A DNA stretch of 64,000 nucleotides from contig NC_088655.1 of the NCBI RefSeq assembly GCF_964019385.1, positions 16,138,948 through 16,202,947 of the forward strand, given 5' to 3'. This document shows, in pieces, positions 32,601 through 44,956 of the stretch. The DNA comes from Sycon ciliatum. Lineage: Eukaryota > Porifera > Calcarea > Leucosolenida > Sycettidae. The translations under genes were made by a program, and so were the position numbers. Every line of letters starts with the position of its first letter. Position 1 is the stretch's first letter. The notes under the pieces are model-generated. The model was not told where the DNA came from, made no database searches, and saw only the letters and a list, made by a program, of their open reading frames with translations.

Positions 32601-33389
32601 ACTGCTGCGCAACGCCTCTGGGGATATGTGAGACGCACAGACTGATCCAAAATGTGGGTCAGTCAACAAGATGGAGGAACACTCTTGCCCTCATCCTGCC
32701 AAACCCCCTGCCACATCTTGTCACAGTACAGGCATTTCCACCCCTGGGCGAGTCAGACCGCTGTGTGATTCTTGCTGAGTTCAGCCCAGTCAATCTCTGT
32801 ACTGAGTCCGTGGCTCGACGCCATGTCTGACACTACAGCCAGGCTGACTGGGGCCGCATGTATCATTTCATTCGGCAGACAGACTGGCAGCACATTCTTA
32901 GCCACCACCCAGAACAGGCATTTGTACAACTTACTGCCTGCATCCAGGAGGGCATGGATTGCTTCATACCATCGAAGGATCTGTCAGTCGGAACGTGTGA
33001 CCCTGTCTGGTGGACTCCAGAATGTAGTGCAGTGTGTTTGCAAACAAAAGAACCTGCTTGGCCGCACACCCCTGCACACCCAACCGATGCTACTGTCTGA
33101 TGCCTACACTGCGACCAGCCTGAGAGCTGACAGTGTGCTCCACGCAGTGCAGCAGGCTCATGTACATCTGATATTCCTGTTCTAAAGGGGACCAATAGTC
33201 AGCAATGCACCTCTGCGTCGTCCAAGGCGGACTGTTTTGCATCATTTTTTGCAGAGAAGTGCAGCATCCCAAATGATATCACTGAAGATACACTCTAGCC
33301 TTTGCCACCGTGCACAGATGCCATCCTAATGCAAATCCGTTTCCAGGAAGCAGCAGTGCTCGAGCAGCTCCGGTGTCTTGAAATACAGT
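32600..33389 (+). pseudogene. LINE fragment (endonuclease end and linker)
   Basis: Plus-strand pieces read PPLGESDRCVILAEF, the position of the GTSDH-type motif closing LINE apurinic endonucleases, then HYSQADWGRMYHF, then CDPVWWTPECSAVC, and RFQEAAVLEQLRCLE at the far end. This is the order between endonuclease and reverse transcriptase in CR1/Jockey-type LINEs. Frames shift between the pieces and the reverse transcriptase is lost. It stops where a TACAGTAATACC MITE-like end and the (TC)n tract begin. Confidence 0.55.
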
Positions 33390-33477
33390 AATACCTGTAA
33401 TGGCGACCACTCGGATATGGTGACCACTCGACCATGGCGACAACTTTTCTTTGTCACGGACGCATTTAAATTCAACA

Positions 33478-34290
<813 letters not shown>

Positions 34291-34741
34291 GTGTGTTGTT
34301 TGACCTGAAATAGGATTGGTACTGCGCAAGTCCTGGGGAATTATACTAGCTGCATTTTGACATACATCATTATGATGGGATCCATATAATTGTGGTTACG
34401 CAATGCAAACCTCTAACTAAAGAATACCTTCTACTAAAGACCGCTTTTTGCTGGCACCAGGGGTGATCGGTAGTCACAGGTTTTACTCTAGTATCAGACT
34501 TCCAAGGGAACATAGCTTGCACATACAATATGTGGCCTCAGTGCTATGGATTTCATGTACAAAAGCAACTTGCCAGTAAAAGGTAAAATACTTTCGTGCG
34601 GAGTATTAATTTTCTCTGAGTTCACAGCGAGATTTTCCAAGCAGCTCATGCAGTAAGATGGGAAACTTCCCAGGTAGGATTGAAAATCATTTTCAAACAC
34701 ACCGTAGTCAGAACTATTTACATCATCGTCCATTAATCTTT

Positions 34742-34957
34742 AAAAACATTAGAATCACATATAGAGAAGGACCAAGGACCAAGGAACTACAAGTTACGCT
34801 AGAACGCCCACTAAAACCACCAGTTACTTGACAATTCGCTCATGCGATAACATTGCACGACACAGACGCACTTTACTAACGTACCACGACTAACTGCCCA
34901 GCAGCTCGAACACGTCTTTTAGCATGAATTGAAGTTCCTTGGACCTCTTCTTTTCTA
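34742..34957 (+). mobile_element. Dispersed MITE family M, copy 3
   Basis: It begins AGAAGGACCAAGG and contains CACCAGTTACTTGACAATT and CTCATGCGATAACATTGCAC. It ends with CCTTGGACCTCTTCTTTTCT exactly where the next Helitron-like copy starts. The tail of the MITE (ATGTATCCTTGACTCTCC) reappears beyond that copy at 35648, so the Helitron-like element inserted into it. Confidence 0.75.
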
Positions 34958-35645
34958 CGAGAGAGCTTGGAAGCTCAGGGCCCTACGCTATGCTTTTTTG
35001 CCTTGATGACCTAGACTAAAAAAAAGCATAGGGATGTTATAAATTCTTTTAAAAAAATCCTTTTTTTTAAGACATAACCTGGGATTCGAACCCGCACATC
35101 GCGCCCTGCATGCATCCCCCGATACACTTCGCATACATACTACTTCTTCCAAGTTGCTTCACGTTATGATATTGTATTTGAAAGCCCTATTTGAATATGC
35201 ATTGTGGCCAGCCGTCTTTGATGGTACGGTACGGTAGGGATAGGTACGGGACAGGTACGATCGAGGGTAACACGACACCCTCTCCCGTATCGTACCATCA
35301 AACACAGCTGGCCACATACAGCTGCCCGCAATATTCAAATAGGGCTTTCAAACGCAAGATCATAACGTGAAGCAACTTGGAAGAATGGGTATGAATGCGA
35401 AGTGTATGGGGGAATGCATGTAGGGCGATAGTGCGGGTTCGAATCCCAGGATATGCCTGAAAAAAAATAGGAGAATTGAAAAATTTATAACATCCGTATG
35501 ATTTTTTTGCCGTCAGATACGGGATAGCGCCCGGCGTGACACAAACAAACAAACACACAAACAAACAAATACCAAATTGAAGCTGTGTGGACCCTGGCTA
35601 GCGCCAGACGTTACTGAAGTAACGTCTTCTGCATAGCTACGGGAA
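34958..35645 (-). mobile_element. Helitron/Helentron-like element, copy D
   Basis: Both family ends are present in minus orientation (TTCCCGTAGCTATGCAG at 35645, hairpin GAGCTTCCAAGCTC near 34967). The 23-codon repeats are missing, and a 500-base inverted repeat takes the middle. It lies inside MITE M copy 3. Confidence 0.65.
35017..35516. repeat. Long hairpin with tRNA-type B boxes in both arms
   Basis: The arms (about 35017-35250 and 35280-35516) are inverted copies with a loop of roughly 20-30 bases. Each contains GGGTTCGAATCCC (or its complement), matching the Pol III B box, plus CCAAGTTGCTTCACGTTATG and GAAAGCCCTATTTGAATAT. No A box is obvious. Confidence 0.75.
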
Positions 35646-35649
35646 TAAA

Positions 35650-36487
35650 TGTATCCTTGACTCTCCATCCCAGTCAATAATCACATTTTTTTCTCTTTTA
35701 CTTTGTTCATCACAGCCTTAGGTAACTCTTTCATGATTCGTTCGTTCGTCCAAATACAATATTGACGTTATAGATGTCGATTCAGTTTGTTCCTTTCAAT
35801 GGGTCACTGGTTTATCCTTTTCCAAATATTTTTGACATGCAGTCTGGAATGCTTTTCAAATCATGTTTTTGATGTTTCTTTCTCCAAAAGGTGGACCAAA
35901 GGCAAGGCATTTATTCGGCCAGATTTTCAGGGTTTTTTTTGCCTTTTATCACCGTAGTCAAGGACTTGTAATAGTCACAGTACGAACAAACCAGCACTCT
36001 CCCCCGAAGACCTCGTGCCAGGCTCGCCAACACACATGGCACTGGGTTGAAGGAAGAGATACGATAAAGAGTAAAGAGGAAGCCGCAAACCCACAACACT
36101 TCGGTCGAACCACCAAAAAAGCTGGTCTCTCTCACTGCTGCAACTACACGTAGCAAGCCACACATCACGCATGTAAGCTAGCATTGTCGTCATCATTGAC
36201 ACGCTCGCGCAATAACCATAATTGGCGCGCAATAACGAGATGCTATCGGGTAATGAAGTGAGCTGACGTGTGAGGTGGATCAAAAGCTTCTGGTCACACA
36301 TATTGTTAGAAGTGAGGTTTTGCTTTGTCTTTTTGTTGAAGGTATACTTGCTATTTCCCCCCCCCCCCACAAGTGCAGAAGTCTCTTTTGCAGTGCAGAA
36401 CAACAATTATTACAAAAGAACCACTCCCTTCCTGCTAAAGACATTTATATGCTCTATTCGGTTTTGTTTAACACCTTTTGTGCTCAG
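35650..36487 (+). other. Intron sequence before exon 36488
   Basis: No exon or element is recognised. A C11 run lies at 36358-36368. The last 30 bases form the pyrimidine tract and AG of the acceptor (TTTAACACCTTTTGTGCTCAG). Confidence 0.5.
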
Positions 36488-36969
36488 GAAAAAGACTTGA
36501 TTTCTACCAATGTCTGTAATTTGTCACTAATGGCCCTCATCCACACTTTCAAAATGGAAGGAACTGACGACTGGGGTGTTCCCGAATGGGAAAGGCGACG
36601 CAGGCGTCAATGGGCTGAGGTTTTGCGGGGGGATATATGTAGGGTGGAGTACACCGACAATGACCAGTGGACGGATGCAACTAGTAAATTCTACACTGAA
36701 AGGAGACCAAAATTTCTAATCCATAACGACCCGTCAGTAGGAAACAGATCATTTAAGCATGTCTTCTCACTCTTCTCCACAATGAATTCTGAAATCGTTA
36801 CATTACTGGAGAAAAATGACCAACGCAAATTCAAATTCCACATAGTTCAGGATTATATTGAGGGAGTTGATGGACGGATGGATTTTATCGTAAAATTTAC
36901 TCGCCGACCTCCAATCAATCCAGCCGATCCTGCTATTGAACTCAGTTTTATGAAGCGAGCACTTGAAAT
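36488..36969 (+). CDS. Host gene large exon f (Argonaute/Piwi N-domain-like?)
   Basis: Acceptor TTTTGTGCTCAG and donor GTGAGT (36970) bound 482 bases that are open throughout, phase 0 in and phase 2 out (160 residues). It starts EKDLISTNVCNLSLMALIHT. Near the end are HIVQDYIEGVDGR and then RPPINPADPAIELSFMKRAL. In Piwi proteins the N domain begins with an STN..F.L motif and closes with a G.D.R hydrophobic strand, a Pro-rich turn, and a helix of the form F....R.L..M; this exon follows that order. The similarity is judged by eye and is low, so the family is a hypothesis, but a real exon is well supported. Codon use and clean borders differ from the surrounding repeat debris. Confidence 0.75.
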
Positions 36970-37639
36970 GTGAGTCATGTACTGTTCTCTATCCTGCCAT
37001 TATGCAATGGCTTGTAATCTGCATTGCAAGCCATAAAGTACACCATATACAGATGATTATAATTTGTTGCTGCCACTTTCATTCTGCTCGTCCATTCATA
37101 CCAGTAGTAGGTTCTTTTCTCGGCCAGACATGAACGCACAATGCTTGCAAAAAACGTCACGGACACGAAGGGCTCACCCGGGTTACTCTTCACAAGCTTG
37201 TTTCGTTCCATGGAATCAGGGGGACTCATCGGAGGAGATGCAGTTGTGTAGCGAACTAGCGAACACCGTTTTGTAACACATTATTAGGGCTTACAGTAAT
37301 GTAGATGAGCACATTGCACAAGCCATCACTTCACACGCGTTCCAGCGGCCTTCAGAGAGCCAGCAGTTCCCATACTATTTGTTGATGCGTGTCAAGCGAA
37401 ACGTACATGCACGCTGCGGTTTTACGCAACGTGCGCACGCCGGAACTCACCTGAACTCGCCAGCTAGCCACATGCGACTGGCAGCAGACATCGGAGAATG
37501 AACCTGTAAACTATACACTACTCTGGGAACTGGCGTTATGCTATTAAACATTTGCCTCGCTTAGGTCATGGGAAGAACACCAGTTTGCTCCTTTTTCAGA
37601 CAAGTTTCTCCTTTCTCATTCTCAGCTTTCGGATCTTGA

Positions 37640-39715
37640 AACTCACTCACGATGCCCCGACGTACCAGTAGGAGGACTGCCGTTCCTGAGTTAGCAGCCT
37701 CTGCCTATTCTCAACATCCGAGCCGGGCCAATGCTCACGCCACGAATTCAGCATTGCAAAGCAACCTACCCGACTCTTCGTCAGCAGCGTTCTCGTTTCC
37801 TGAGCGCGGTTGCGTCGCAGGTTGCAGTGAACGGACCCTCGGGACTCGCGCAACAATCGAAGATCCCTGCCAAAAGCCTGTGAGCCACGACCACAGAAAT
37901 GCTGAAAGAGACACTACCAACACTTCTGGACTCGCGCAGCGCCATGGTCACACAGGCTACATCCACGATCAGCAACCCCGCGACAATCGAAAGCCTATCG
38001 GAACGAGTCGCAGCTGCCTGGCAGGCACGATCAGCGGATTAGCAGGTCCCAACCATCATCATCCCTCAGAGGACACTGGACAGGATCCTTTCCGATGCAT
38101 TCGTAGAATTATTTGAGTTGTTGCGGATTCGATTGGCTTAGCCTCAAACCCCTAGGGGACAGGGGTACATGTGAAACTTATGGGTGGCACACATGTGCAA
38201 CTACTGCAGGAGTTCTCTCCCAAAGCCTCCACACGACGCCACATGTGCGATCTTACAATGTGGCTGGAGGTTTGGACTGTGGTGTTTTACACCATCCTAC
38301 AAGCAGCCCCGGCAAAAGCCTCCGAACAGATTGGGTACCAGGCCATCATCATCGAAGCCAACCGAAATTTTGTCTGGGATGGATAGCTAGAGTACGGGCG
38401 GCAATTTTGCTGTGCTGCTGCTAACAACCCTGGGCATCAATGGGATGTGATCGACCATAATAAATTGCAACTGAGCACGACTGGCAGGGCTCGAGCTTTG
38501 CTTGTTCACCCCCCCCCCCATCTGCTGGGGGCTGTGTAGCTTTCGTCCATCTCGTACCACCCCGTTCGGCGGCATACATTCCTCGCCCTCAGTCAGTGGT
38601 AGTCCAATTTGCCGGAATTGCAACTGGATCAGATGCCAAGGGGGTGTAGGAGAGAGCATCTCTGCCTGAAATGTCCAGGCCGCCGCCCAAAATCGGCAAA
38701 CACTGCCACCCTTGCCAGCGACTGGCCTGGTACATCTCAGCTCCACCTGCCAAGCGGTCAGGCAAGTAAGTCACCCATGCCAGATGCCAACCCCAGCACT
38801 GCAGGCCGGGTGCCAAGCCACTAGCCCTGCTTCGTGAAGCTGACAGTAGTGACACACAGTTTCCCCTTTCTCACCATCCCAGCCGGCCCTGCCCTAGATT
38901 TCAATATGCAGTGTACTCGCACGCCCATTGATGGTGTCCGCTTCTCTAGGCTGCTCACTGATCAACCAGACAAGGCATTCTCTTCCTGCGAGAGCAGGGG
39001 CTTACAATCTGGATTCCGCTTAGGCTTCACGGGTCACCGACTGACTGTGACGGACCCAAATCTTCCCTCATCTACTGAACATTCCGTGTACATATATGGG
39101 TATCTAGCAACATCCTAAGCACAGGGAGAGACCTGCGGTCCTTATTCCACCCCTCCATTTTTCATCATTCCAGTGCCCGGGCATTGGTGTCGTGCCCAAG
39201 AAGAATCGTTATCTACGCATTATCCACCATTTATCAGCTCCCATTGGCAAACAGTATTAACAGTGGCGTTGACCCGTCCGCGCTTATCTCACACCCGGAT
39301 TGATGACACCGTGCAAACAGCCATGACCTACGGGCAGGATGCATTGCTGACACACACTGGCAATGCATTCCGGTTCATCACGGTGCACCCTTCCGACTGG
39401 TCTCTACTTGGTATTCAGTGTCAAGGGCAATATTACTTTGACCGAGTGCTGCCATTCGGCCTTTGCTCCAGCTCGGTTCTCTCCGATCAGATTTCCAGTG
39501 CTATTGAGGGGATCATTATTACTAAATCTTCCGTCCCTCACCTCCGAATCCCACTAGCTGAGGAGAAACTCCAGGGCCCATCCACATCCCTGGTCTTCCT
39601 CGGAAAAGAGCCTTTGCACAATAAGCGAGAGGGGTCGAGACAGGGTATACTGTGCACGCGCTGCACACTTGGCATGCAGCCAGCATGCATGGTTTGCTGC
39701 AGGACGTGACCAAGT
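37640..39715 (+). mobile_element. DIRS/Ngaro-like retrotransposon fossil
   Basis: Plus-strand pieces follow the usual order: an N-terminal region (37652-38116), a Cys-rich stretch near 38640-38680, PIDGVRFSRLLTDQPD with GLQSGFRLGF (38930-39030), then a reverse-transcriptase part with FRFITVHPSDWSLLG and YYFDRVLPFGLCSS (39370-39480). The VHPSDWSLLG..G.YYFDRVLPFGL pattern is typical of DIRS-type reverse transcriptases. It is broken, with no tyrosine recombinase or intact ends seen; it looks old. Confidence 0.6.
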
Positions 39716-40814
39716 TTCCTGTGTTTTCACGGTCCCGACGCGATGTTCATGTATGTACTTCCCAGCCTTTTTTTCATTTCAAGTTAATTTAGCTCTGAAG
39801 AAAGAAGTTCTGAAATGCTTTCAAAGACCACTGTTGGGTTCTTGTTTGCAGCAACCGTCATCCCTAGTCTAAGAAACCCACTTGTCTTTCCATGCATTCC
39901 CTGGTGATGCTGGCATTCCATACTCTGGAATCCTGGCTATCTGGCAAGAAGAGGGCTGCAGTTTGCTGCGACATCATTCACTGTTGTGTATTGGGAACAC
40001 GCTGCCGATGACGACTTTCATCCTTGCTTTTGCAAAGATGCAGAACGCCCTGCCAAGAGACTCTGGAGCTTGAGAAAAAGGCATGACCCATCCCTGTCTT
40101 CACTATTGAATGAAGAGCGACTGCTTGCTGGCGCTGCTCGAGCTGCTTATGTTAAAGCGCAGAGAGACACATTCTTATTGCTCAGGTGTGCGGAGAAGGT
40201 CATCTGAGTTCGAGCTGTGGCTGTGCACACGATATGACATTATGCCCATAGCCACTAAAGTATAACGCGTCTTCTTCACTAGTACTACTCCAGCAGCTCC
40301 CTCTTCACTGTCGTCGGCGACTTGCCCCTGTGTTGGAGATGCAAGCATGGTGTGGCACTCACTCTGGGAAACAGAGATTCATCACGCATCCACTCGGACG
40401 CATAACATCTTGGGCATGGTAACGGTATACTCGAGGAAGTGGTGCCCTTCTCAGTGCTAGGAGCATCAGAGTTCTGCATAGAAAAGTGTTCTCTACATTG
40501 ACAGAGGAGAGGTAGAGAAAATAAAAATAGATTTCAAGCTGCTGTAATCCGAAATATCCACTGAATGCGGAAAAATCACCACTCCAACAGCTCCGTTTTT
40601 CCAGACAGATACGCACCTTCATTCAGCAAAAATCTGGTCAGTTCCTTCACAGACAATTCTTCATTTGACAGTTCGTCCACGGGTTCCACAGCCATCGATA
40701 GCAAGCCACTCGCCACTCTCTCCTCCATTTCCGAAATGGATTAATACAGTGCTTCACCATGCTCAACAACTGATACTCTGCACAAAAATCCAAAAGGATG
40801 CCCCGTCTCGGATC
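39716..40814. other. Region between retroelement fragments, unassigned
   Basis: Short plus-strand frames (39882-40207) read like protein in parts but match nothing I can name. They may belong to the same decayed retroelement as 37640-39715. Confidence 0.3.
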
Positions 40815-40980
40815 ACGTGACCATTATTGTGCAAAGGGTCTATTGTGCTAGGCACATTGTGCATGGAAGCCCGTCTCCCAGATGACAAACTGGCGGACCT
40901 CCTAGAGCTCCTCAGCGAGATGTCACGCTGCGCCCAGACCATGGGAACTCGGAAAATTCTCCGTTGCATCAAGCGTCATT
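40815..40980 (+). mobile_element. Retroelement pol fragment (DIRS-like)
   Basis: A short stretch, MEARLPDDKLADLLELLSE, fits the region just after the reverse transcriptase of DIRS/gypsy-type elements, where an EARLP..K...L..L pattern is common. It is an old broken fragment, possibly of the same copy as 37640-39715. Confidence 0.4.
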
Positions 40981-40984
40981 GTAC

Positions 40985-41240
40985 CAGGCAGAACTGTTGG
41001 AGTGTAGACCCAAGACGTGCTAGAGCTGATAGCCAGTTAGTTGTAGAACGTTAGTACTGTCATTCAGTTTTGTGCAATGGTATCGCATGAGCTGATTGTC
41101 AAGTGACTGGTGCTGTTAGTGGACATTCTTTAGTCCTTTTCTTCACTGTGCTTTGGAAGGTTCTAATTTTTATGATAACATAGGAGGGGAAGGTGAGCGC
41201 AACCAAGCCAAGCAGAACCTGAAAGTCTGAGCTGTGAAGG
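40985..41240 (-). mobile_element. Dispersed MITE family M, copy 4
   Basis: Inverted orientation: GAGCTGATTGTCAAGTGACT, GTTAGTGGACATTC and AGTCCTTTTCTTC match the family ends. The GGAAGGTTCTAA and AACCAAGCCAAGCA flank matches copy 1. Confidence 0.65.
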
Positions 41241-41650
41241 CCGTTGGATTGAGTCACTCAGTGCATGGCATGCCAGATTGCATCATTCAGTGGATGACAC
41301 TGACACGCCGACTTACATATTTCAGTGCACGATACACCATATTACGTCATTCAGTGCATATCACACCAGATTTCATCATTAAATTGTAGTCCATGACAAA
41401 GCAGATTACAGTCAACTTCGCTTATAACGACACTCGGCAGGGCATCAGAAAAGTGTCCTTATTCCCGAAATGCCATTGTACCAGAAGTCTCACTATTATG
41501 TATTAGGTTGCATGGACTTTGCTCTGGGCATGGAAATTCTGTCGTTATTCGCGAAATGTTGTTATATCCGCAGTCGTTATTAGCGAAGTTGACTGGACAT
41601 CATCATTTAGTGCATGGCACAGCAGTAGATATCAAATCATTGAATGTCTT
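41230..41650 (+). repeat. ~34-bp degenerate minisatellite carrying a pogo-type MITE
   Basis: Units of the CATCATTCAGTGCATGRCAC type recur at 41245-41400 and resume at 41597. The DNA between is a 187-bp MITE (41409-41595). Confidence 0.6.
41409..41595. mobile_element. Pogo/Tigger-type MITE, 187 bp
   Basis: Ends CAGTCAACTTCGCTTATAAC and GTTATTAGCGAAGTTGACTG are inverted, with TA on the left flank and GA (decayed) on the right. Confidence 0.75.
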
Positions 41651-41659
41651 AGTATTCAC

Positions 41660-42283
41660 TGTCTGTTTTGTGCATTGTTGTCGCACTGCTTACTATATTG
41701 AGCCTAGTGACACTGACAGATTGTCAGTCACACCTCATAAACTTTTAACTTTCCCCGTATCTATGCACTGTTTGCTTCAATGGCCTCTGCACACATCCCA
41801 CAACACTGCACAAAATGTGGGTAGAATGTGTGGTATTCATAGTTTTTACATTGCCACCGAAATTTGTGAAGAACAGCCTGGCTCTGTTTGACAATATTTA
41901 CAACTGCCCAGTCCCCTTCTAAGCAGCTGGGGTAACAACTTCGTTCCAGCCATCTCAGAGACTATAAATAATATGATATGCTTCCGTACATCATTTCAGC
42001 ACCCTCCCACAAAGCTTTCGCTCGATACTCCTGAAACCTATTTCAATTCCCAAGTCTTGACATTGCATCCACATGCAACTGCTCCGACTACCCATAGAAA
42101 TACACTCAATCCTCGTCTGTAAGTGCTGATCTCTATTTCGCATTAGTGAATCCCTGTTATTGAAACTACTTCTAATCTCTGATTGGTCACTGGCCATTGT
42201 AAGGGTAACGATTTCAAACCTTGCTCTAAAACAATGAGCGCATGACAGTTTGGATCTAATGGCCTGTTGCCACCCTGTATGTT
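41660..42283. other. Unassigned intron sequence
   Basis: No exon, RNA gene or repeat was recognised in these roughly 620 bases. Confidence 0.4.
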
Positions 42284-42290
42284 GCGCCTA

Positions 42291-42926
42291 GTAGGGATGT
42301 CAGCGAACGCACTGCGCAGGCCTCTGCGCATGCATTGCGTCATCGATTTTTTGAACGTGATCGCGGCCGACAGAGAAAACATGGCCGCGGTCTGTTTGCA
42401 CCGCTGGGAGTAGTAAAATTACTGTTCTTCTGTCCCCGCGACCATTCAAATCATACGCGATACTCGAGGACCCACGAACTCAACACGTTCTCCCCGGTCG
42501 ATTTCTCTGAAAGTTTGCACATCGTGAAACACCAGTATGAGAGGTGTTCAGGCCAATTTTCAAGGAATTTCCCTGGTTGGATCGTTCCAAAATCGGACTT
42601 CCATTTCTCGCTCGCGGCCATTTCTTGCGCGATGGAAGCGCCCTGCCCTGGTGAGTAACCAGCATCGCGCTTGGTAGAGAGTTGCTGCAATCAGCTCCCT
42701 GATGTCTTCGCTGCCATTGTCAGAAGCGATGGACCATGAATTTGTTTGAGAGTCTCTGGATGCTACTATTCCTCAGCCTAGTTTTCAGCCATTCCGTGCA
42801 TCTTCTTTGCACGATTTATTTTGCAAAAAAATGAAAGTGTTCATGAGTTTTCTTGTCGGCCGCGCGTAGATGGGCCAAGCTGACCTGCGCAGATGGGCTG
42901 CGCAGTGCGTTCGCTGATATCCCTAC
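42291..42926. mobile_element. 636-bp TIR element, hAT-like
   Basis: Ends GTAGGGATGTCAGCGAACGC and GCGTTCGCTGATATCCCTAC are inverted over about 29 bases. If the element starts at TAGGGATG, CGCCTAG flanks both sides (7 bp). If it starts one base earlier, GCCTA does (5 bp). The TAGGGATGTC start is hAT-like. The interior has a 107-codon frame with no recognised domain. Confidence 0.65.
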
Positions 42927-43000
42927 GCCTAGGCCTAATGCCACAAGGCCTGGGGCTTAATTAAAGTCCCATGGCCTGGGCCTTAAGTCCCAAGGCTGCT

Positions 43001-43200
43001 NNNNNNNNNNNNNNNNNNNNNNNNNNNNNNNNNNNNNNNNNNNNNNNNNNNNNNNNNNNNNNNNNNNNNNNNNNNNNNNNNNNNNNNNNNNNNNNNNNNN
43101 NNNNNNNNNNNNNNNNNNNNNNNNNNNNNNNNNNNNNNNNNNNNNNNNNNNNNNNNNNNNNNNNNNNNNNNNNNNNNNNNNNNNNNNNNNNNNNNNNNNN
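43001..43200. other. Assembly gap (200 N)
   Basis: 200 undetermined bases. Just before it the sequence repeats AAGGCCTGGGCCTTAAGTCCC-like motifs, so a short tandem repeat may have caused the gap. Confidence 1.
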
Positions 43201-43479
43201 GAACAAGGTCATGAGAAATGCTCACACAGTTGGAAGGGAGTCATGTTGTAGTACGTTCTTCTGTGCGTGGCGTGTGTATGTGGTGTTGCACGGCTGTCAC
43301 GGGGAGGTCACTTGGCAAGATGGCGGCGACCTGTAGCAACAGAGGTCACACGGAAAGCGTGGGTACGCTCATCGCATTTTTCAAATTTTCATGATCATTT
43401 CCGCAGAAGGAAAAGGTTCTGTCACTTGAAATACATTTATGGATTTCGTCTCTTCAGTCTCTTGCTCTTCAAAAAATGT

Positions 43480-44010
43480 TCACATGCATACACATGGGGC
43501 AGATCAAGTCAGGAAACTGAACGACAAAGCGTTCCGGTAGCAAGTCAGCAATTGCTTTGTATGGTGGTGATGCAATGTCCTGCAGTTTCATCAGGGGAAT
43601 ATCCATGCCAATTGTTGCATCGTCTAAATGCAGACTTGATGAGGCTGGAGCTACATGCATATTCAGTCCAGCACTGCGCTTCCTCGGCCTGCCACCTTTT
43701 GACTTTTTGTCTATTTCAACACAAAATGAACAATCAGGTCTGGAGCGAGGCAGCCAGGTTTTAAGGGACCCACAGCTACCAGAGGAAAGCACATTTTCAC
43801 TAAAAGCTTTATGAACAGCACATTCACATTTGGAACACATTGCTGGGGGTGGATATTTTGGTCATCACACAACACATTAATACTCAGCACAGATTCAATG
43901 GCTTTCGCATGATCTCTCACAAGGTGCTGAGTTCCACGGCTAGTACTACACAACTTTTCACTGCCTAACTTGCATACCAGCTGTAACTTTTCTTGGTGTT
44001 TTTCCATTTC
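43480..44010 (-). pseudogene. Transposase-type zinc-finger fragment (RAG1-like/Transib-like?)
   Basis: Two overlapping minus-strand frames give SINVLCDDQNIHP and, after a frame change, MCSKCECAVHKAF, then W.PRSRPDCSFC and KGGRPRKRS. The spacing C-x2-C ... W ... C-x2-C followed by GGRP.K is what I recall from the N-terminal zinc-binding part of RAG1-like and Transib-related transposases. The catalytic domain is not seen, and the frame change shows it is decayed. The alternative is another transposon family using the same zinc module. Confidence 0.4.
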
Positions 44011-44019
44011 AAATCTACT

Positions 44020-44695
44020 CAATAAATAACAATTTCCGCTAAATGTTGCTAGAGATTGAGGAATCAGCGGTGCCCCAGCAGTAACAAAAAACAGCTACAC
44101 AGATACTCTTCTCTTCGGCAAAGCTACCGTTGACGTGACGAAAACTCGTTGAGCACCTCGAGTAGGCAACAAACTTCGGTGACTAGAACGATCGAACCGC
44201 AACAACTTCAGAGACAAATTTCCATGAAAAATGGCTTTCCTCAGCGAAGGAAAGCTAAAATTCACTACTTTTTTCTTTGGCGAAGCATGGTCAGGATGTT
44301 GCGCAACTGTAGCCGCGAGGACAGCTCGACGCGGTGATCAGAAGTGGTGCTTTGGAGACCCAACTGAGCAGGGATTGCGTTCAAAATACACCTCCTTGAG
44401 TACAAATTTTGATCGTTGAGAGCGGGAAAGTCCCGGGAAGTGCCATCTCCGGTACAAAAACCAAGTGGGCCCGTTTTGTACTGTCGCAACAGCCGTGTGT
44501 TGGTGCATGCACGTGTTGCTGTGGTGTGAAAAGCAGTCTTTGTCTTGAGTTCGACATGTCTAATTGTGTTTCCGTCGTCTTGTCACAAATATTGTCGCCG
44601 TCCCTTGTCTAGGTGTGGAGATGGCACGGGGCCGGGAGCAGTGAAAGACTGTAGAGTACAGAGCAGAACAACAAGGACAATCAAGGCATGTTTGC
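44020..44695. other. Unassigned intron sequence
   Basis: No exon or element is recognised. Small open frames on both strands are without context. Confidence 0.35.
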
Positions 44696-44699
44696 TGCC

Positions 44700-44956
44700 A
44701 CTTGAAGTTTCATACTCTCGCAATCATCAGGCGACATGAAGATTGGGTGCCGACCATGCCAGAATATATGCCAGGTGAAGGTGGTATGAAAAGCTGTGAG
44801 AATGTGGGGGACACAGCCTGCTGCCTAGGGCAACACTGCTAGCCCCCACATTCTCACAGCTTTTCATACCACCCTCTCCTGGCATATATACTGGCATGGT
44901 CGGCTCCCAATCTTCAGGTTGCCTGATGATTGCGAGAGCATGAAACTTCAAGTCGT
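44700..44956. repeat. 250-bp palindrome with hammerhead-like termini
   Basis: The arms are inverted copies over about 110 bases (CCTGGCATATATACTGGCAT, CATTCTCACAGCTTTTCATA) around a short loop. The outer parts read CCTGATGATTGCGAGAG then GAAACTTCAAG, outward on both strands: CTGATGA, stem UGC-GAGA-GCA, GAAAC. The stem I partner is not convincing. Probably two Penelope-type ends joined back to back. Confidence 0.6.

Noticed and set aside
38140-38160. Direct CCCCTAGGGG-type palindrome as a recombination site
   Set aside because: A short GC-rich palindrome without a partner copy, inside a decayed retroelement.
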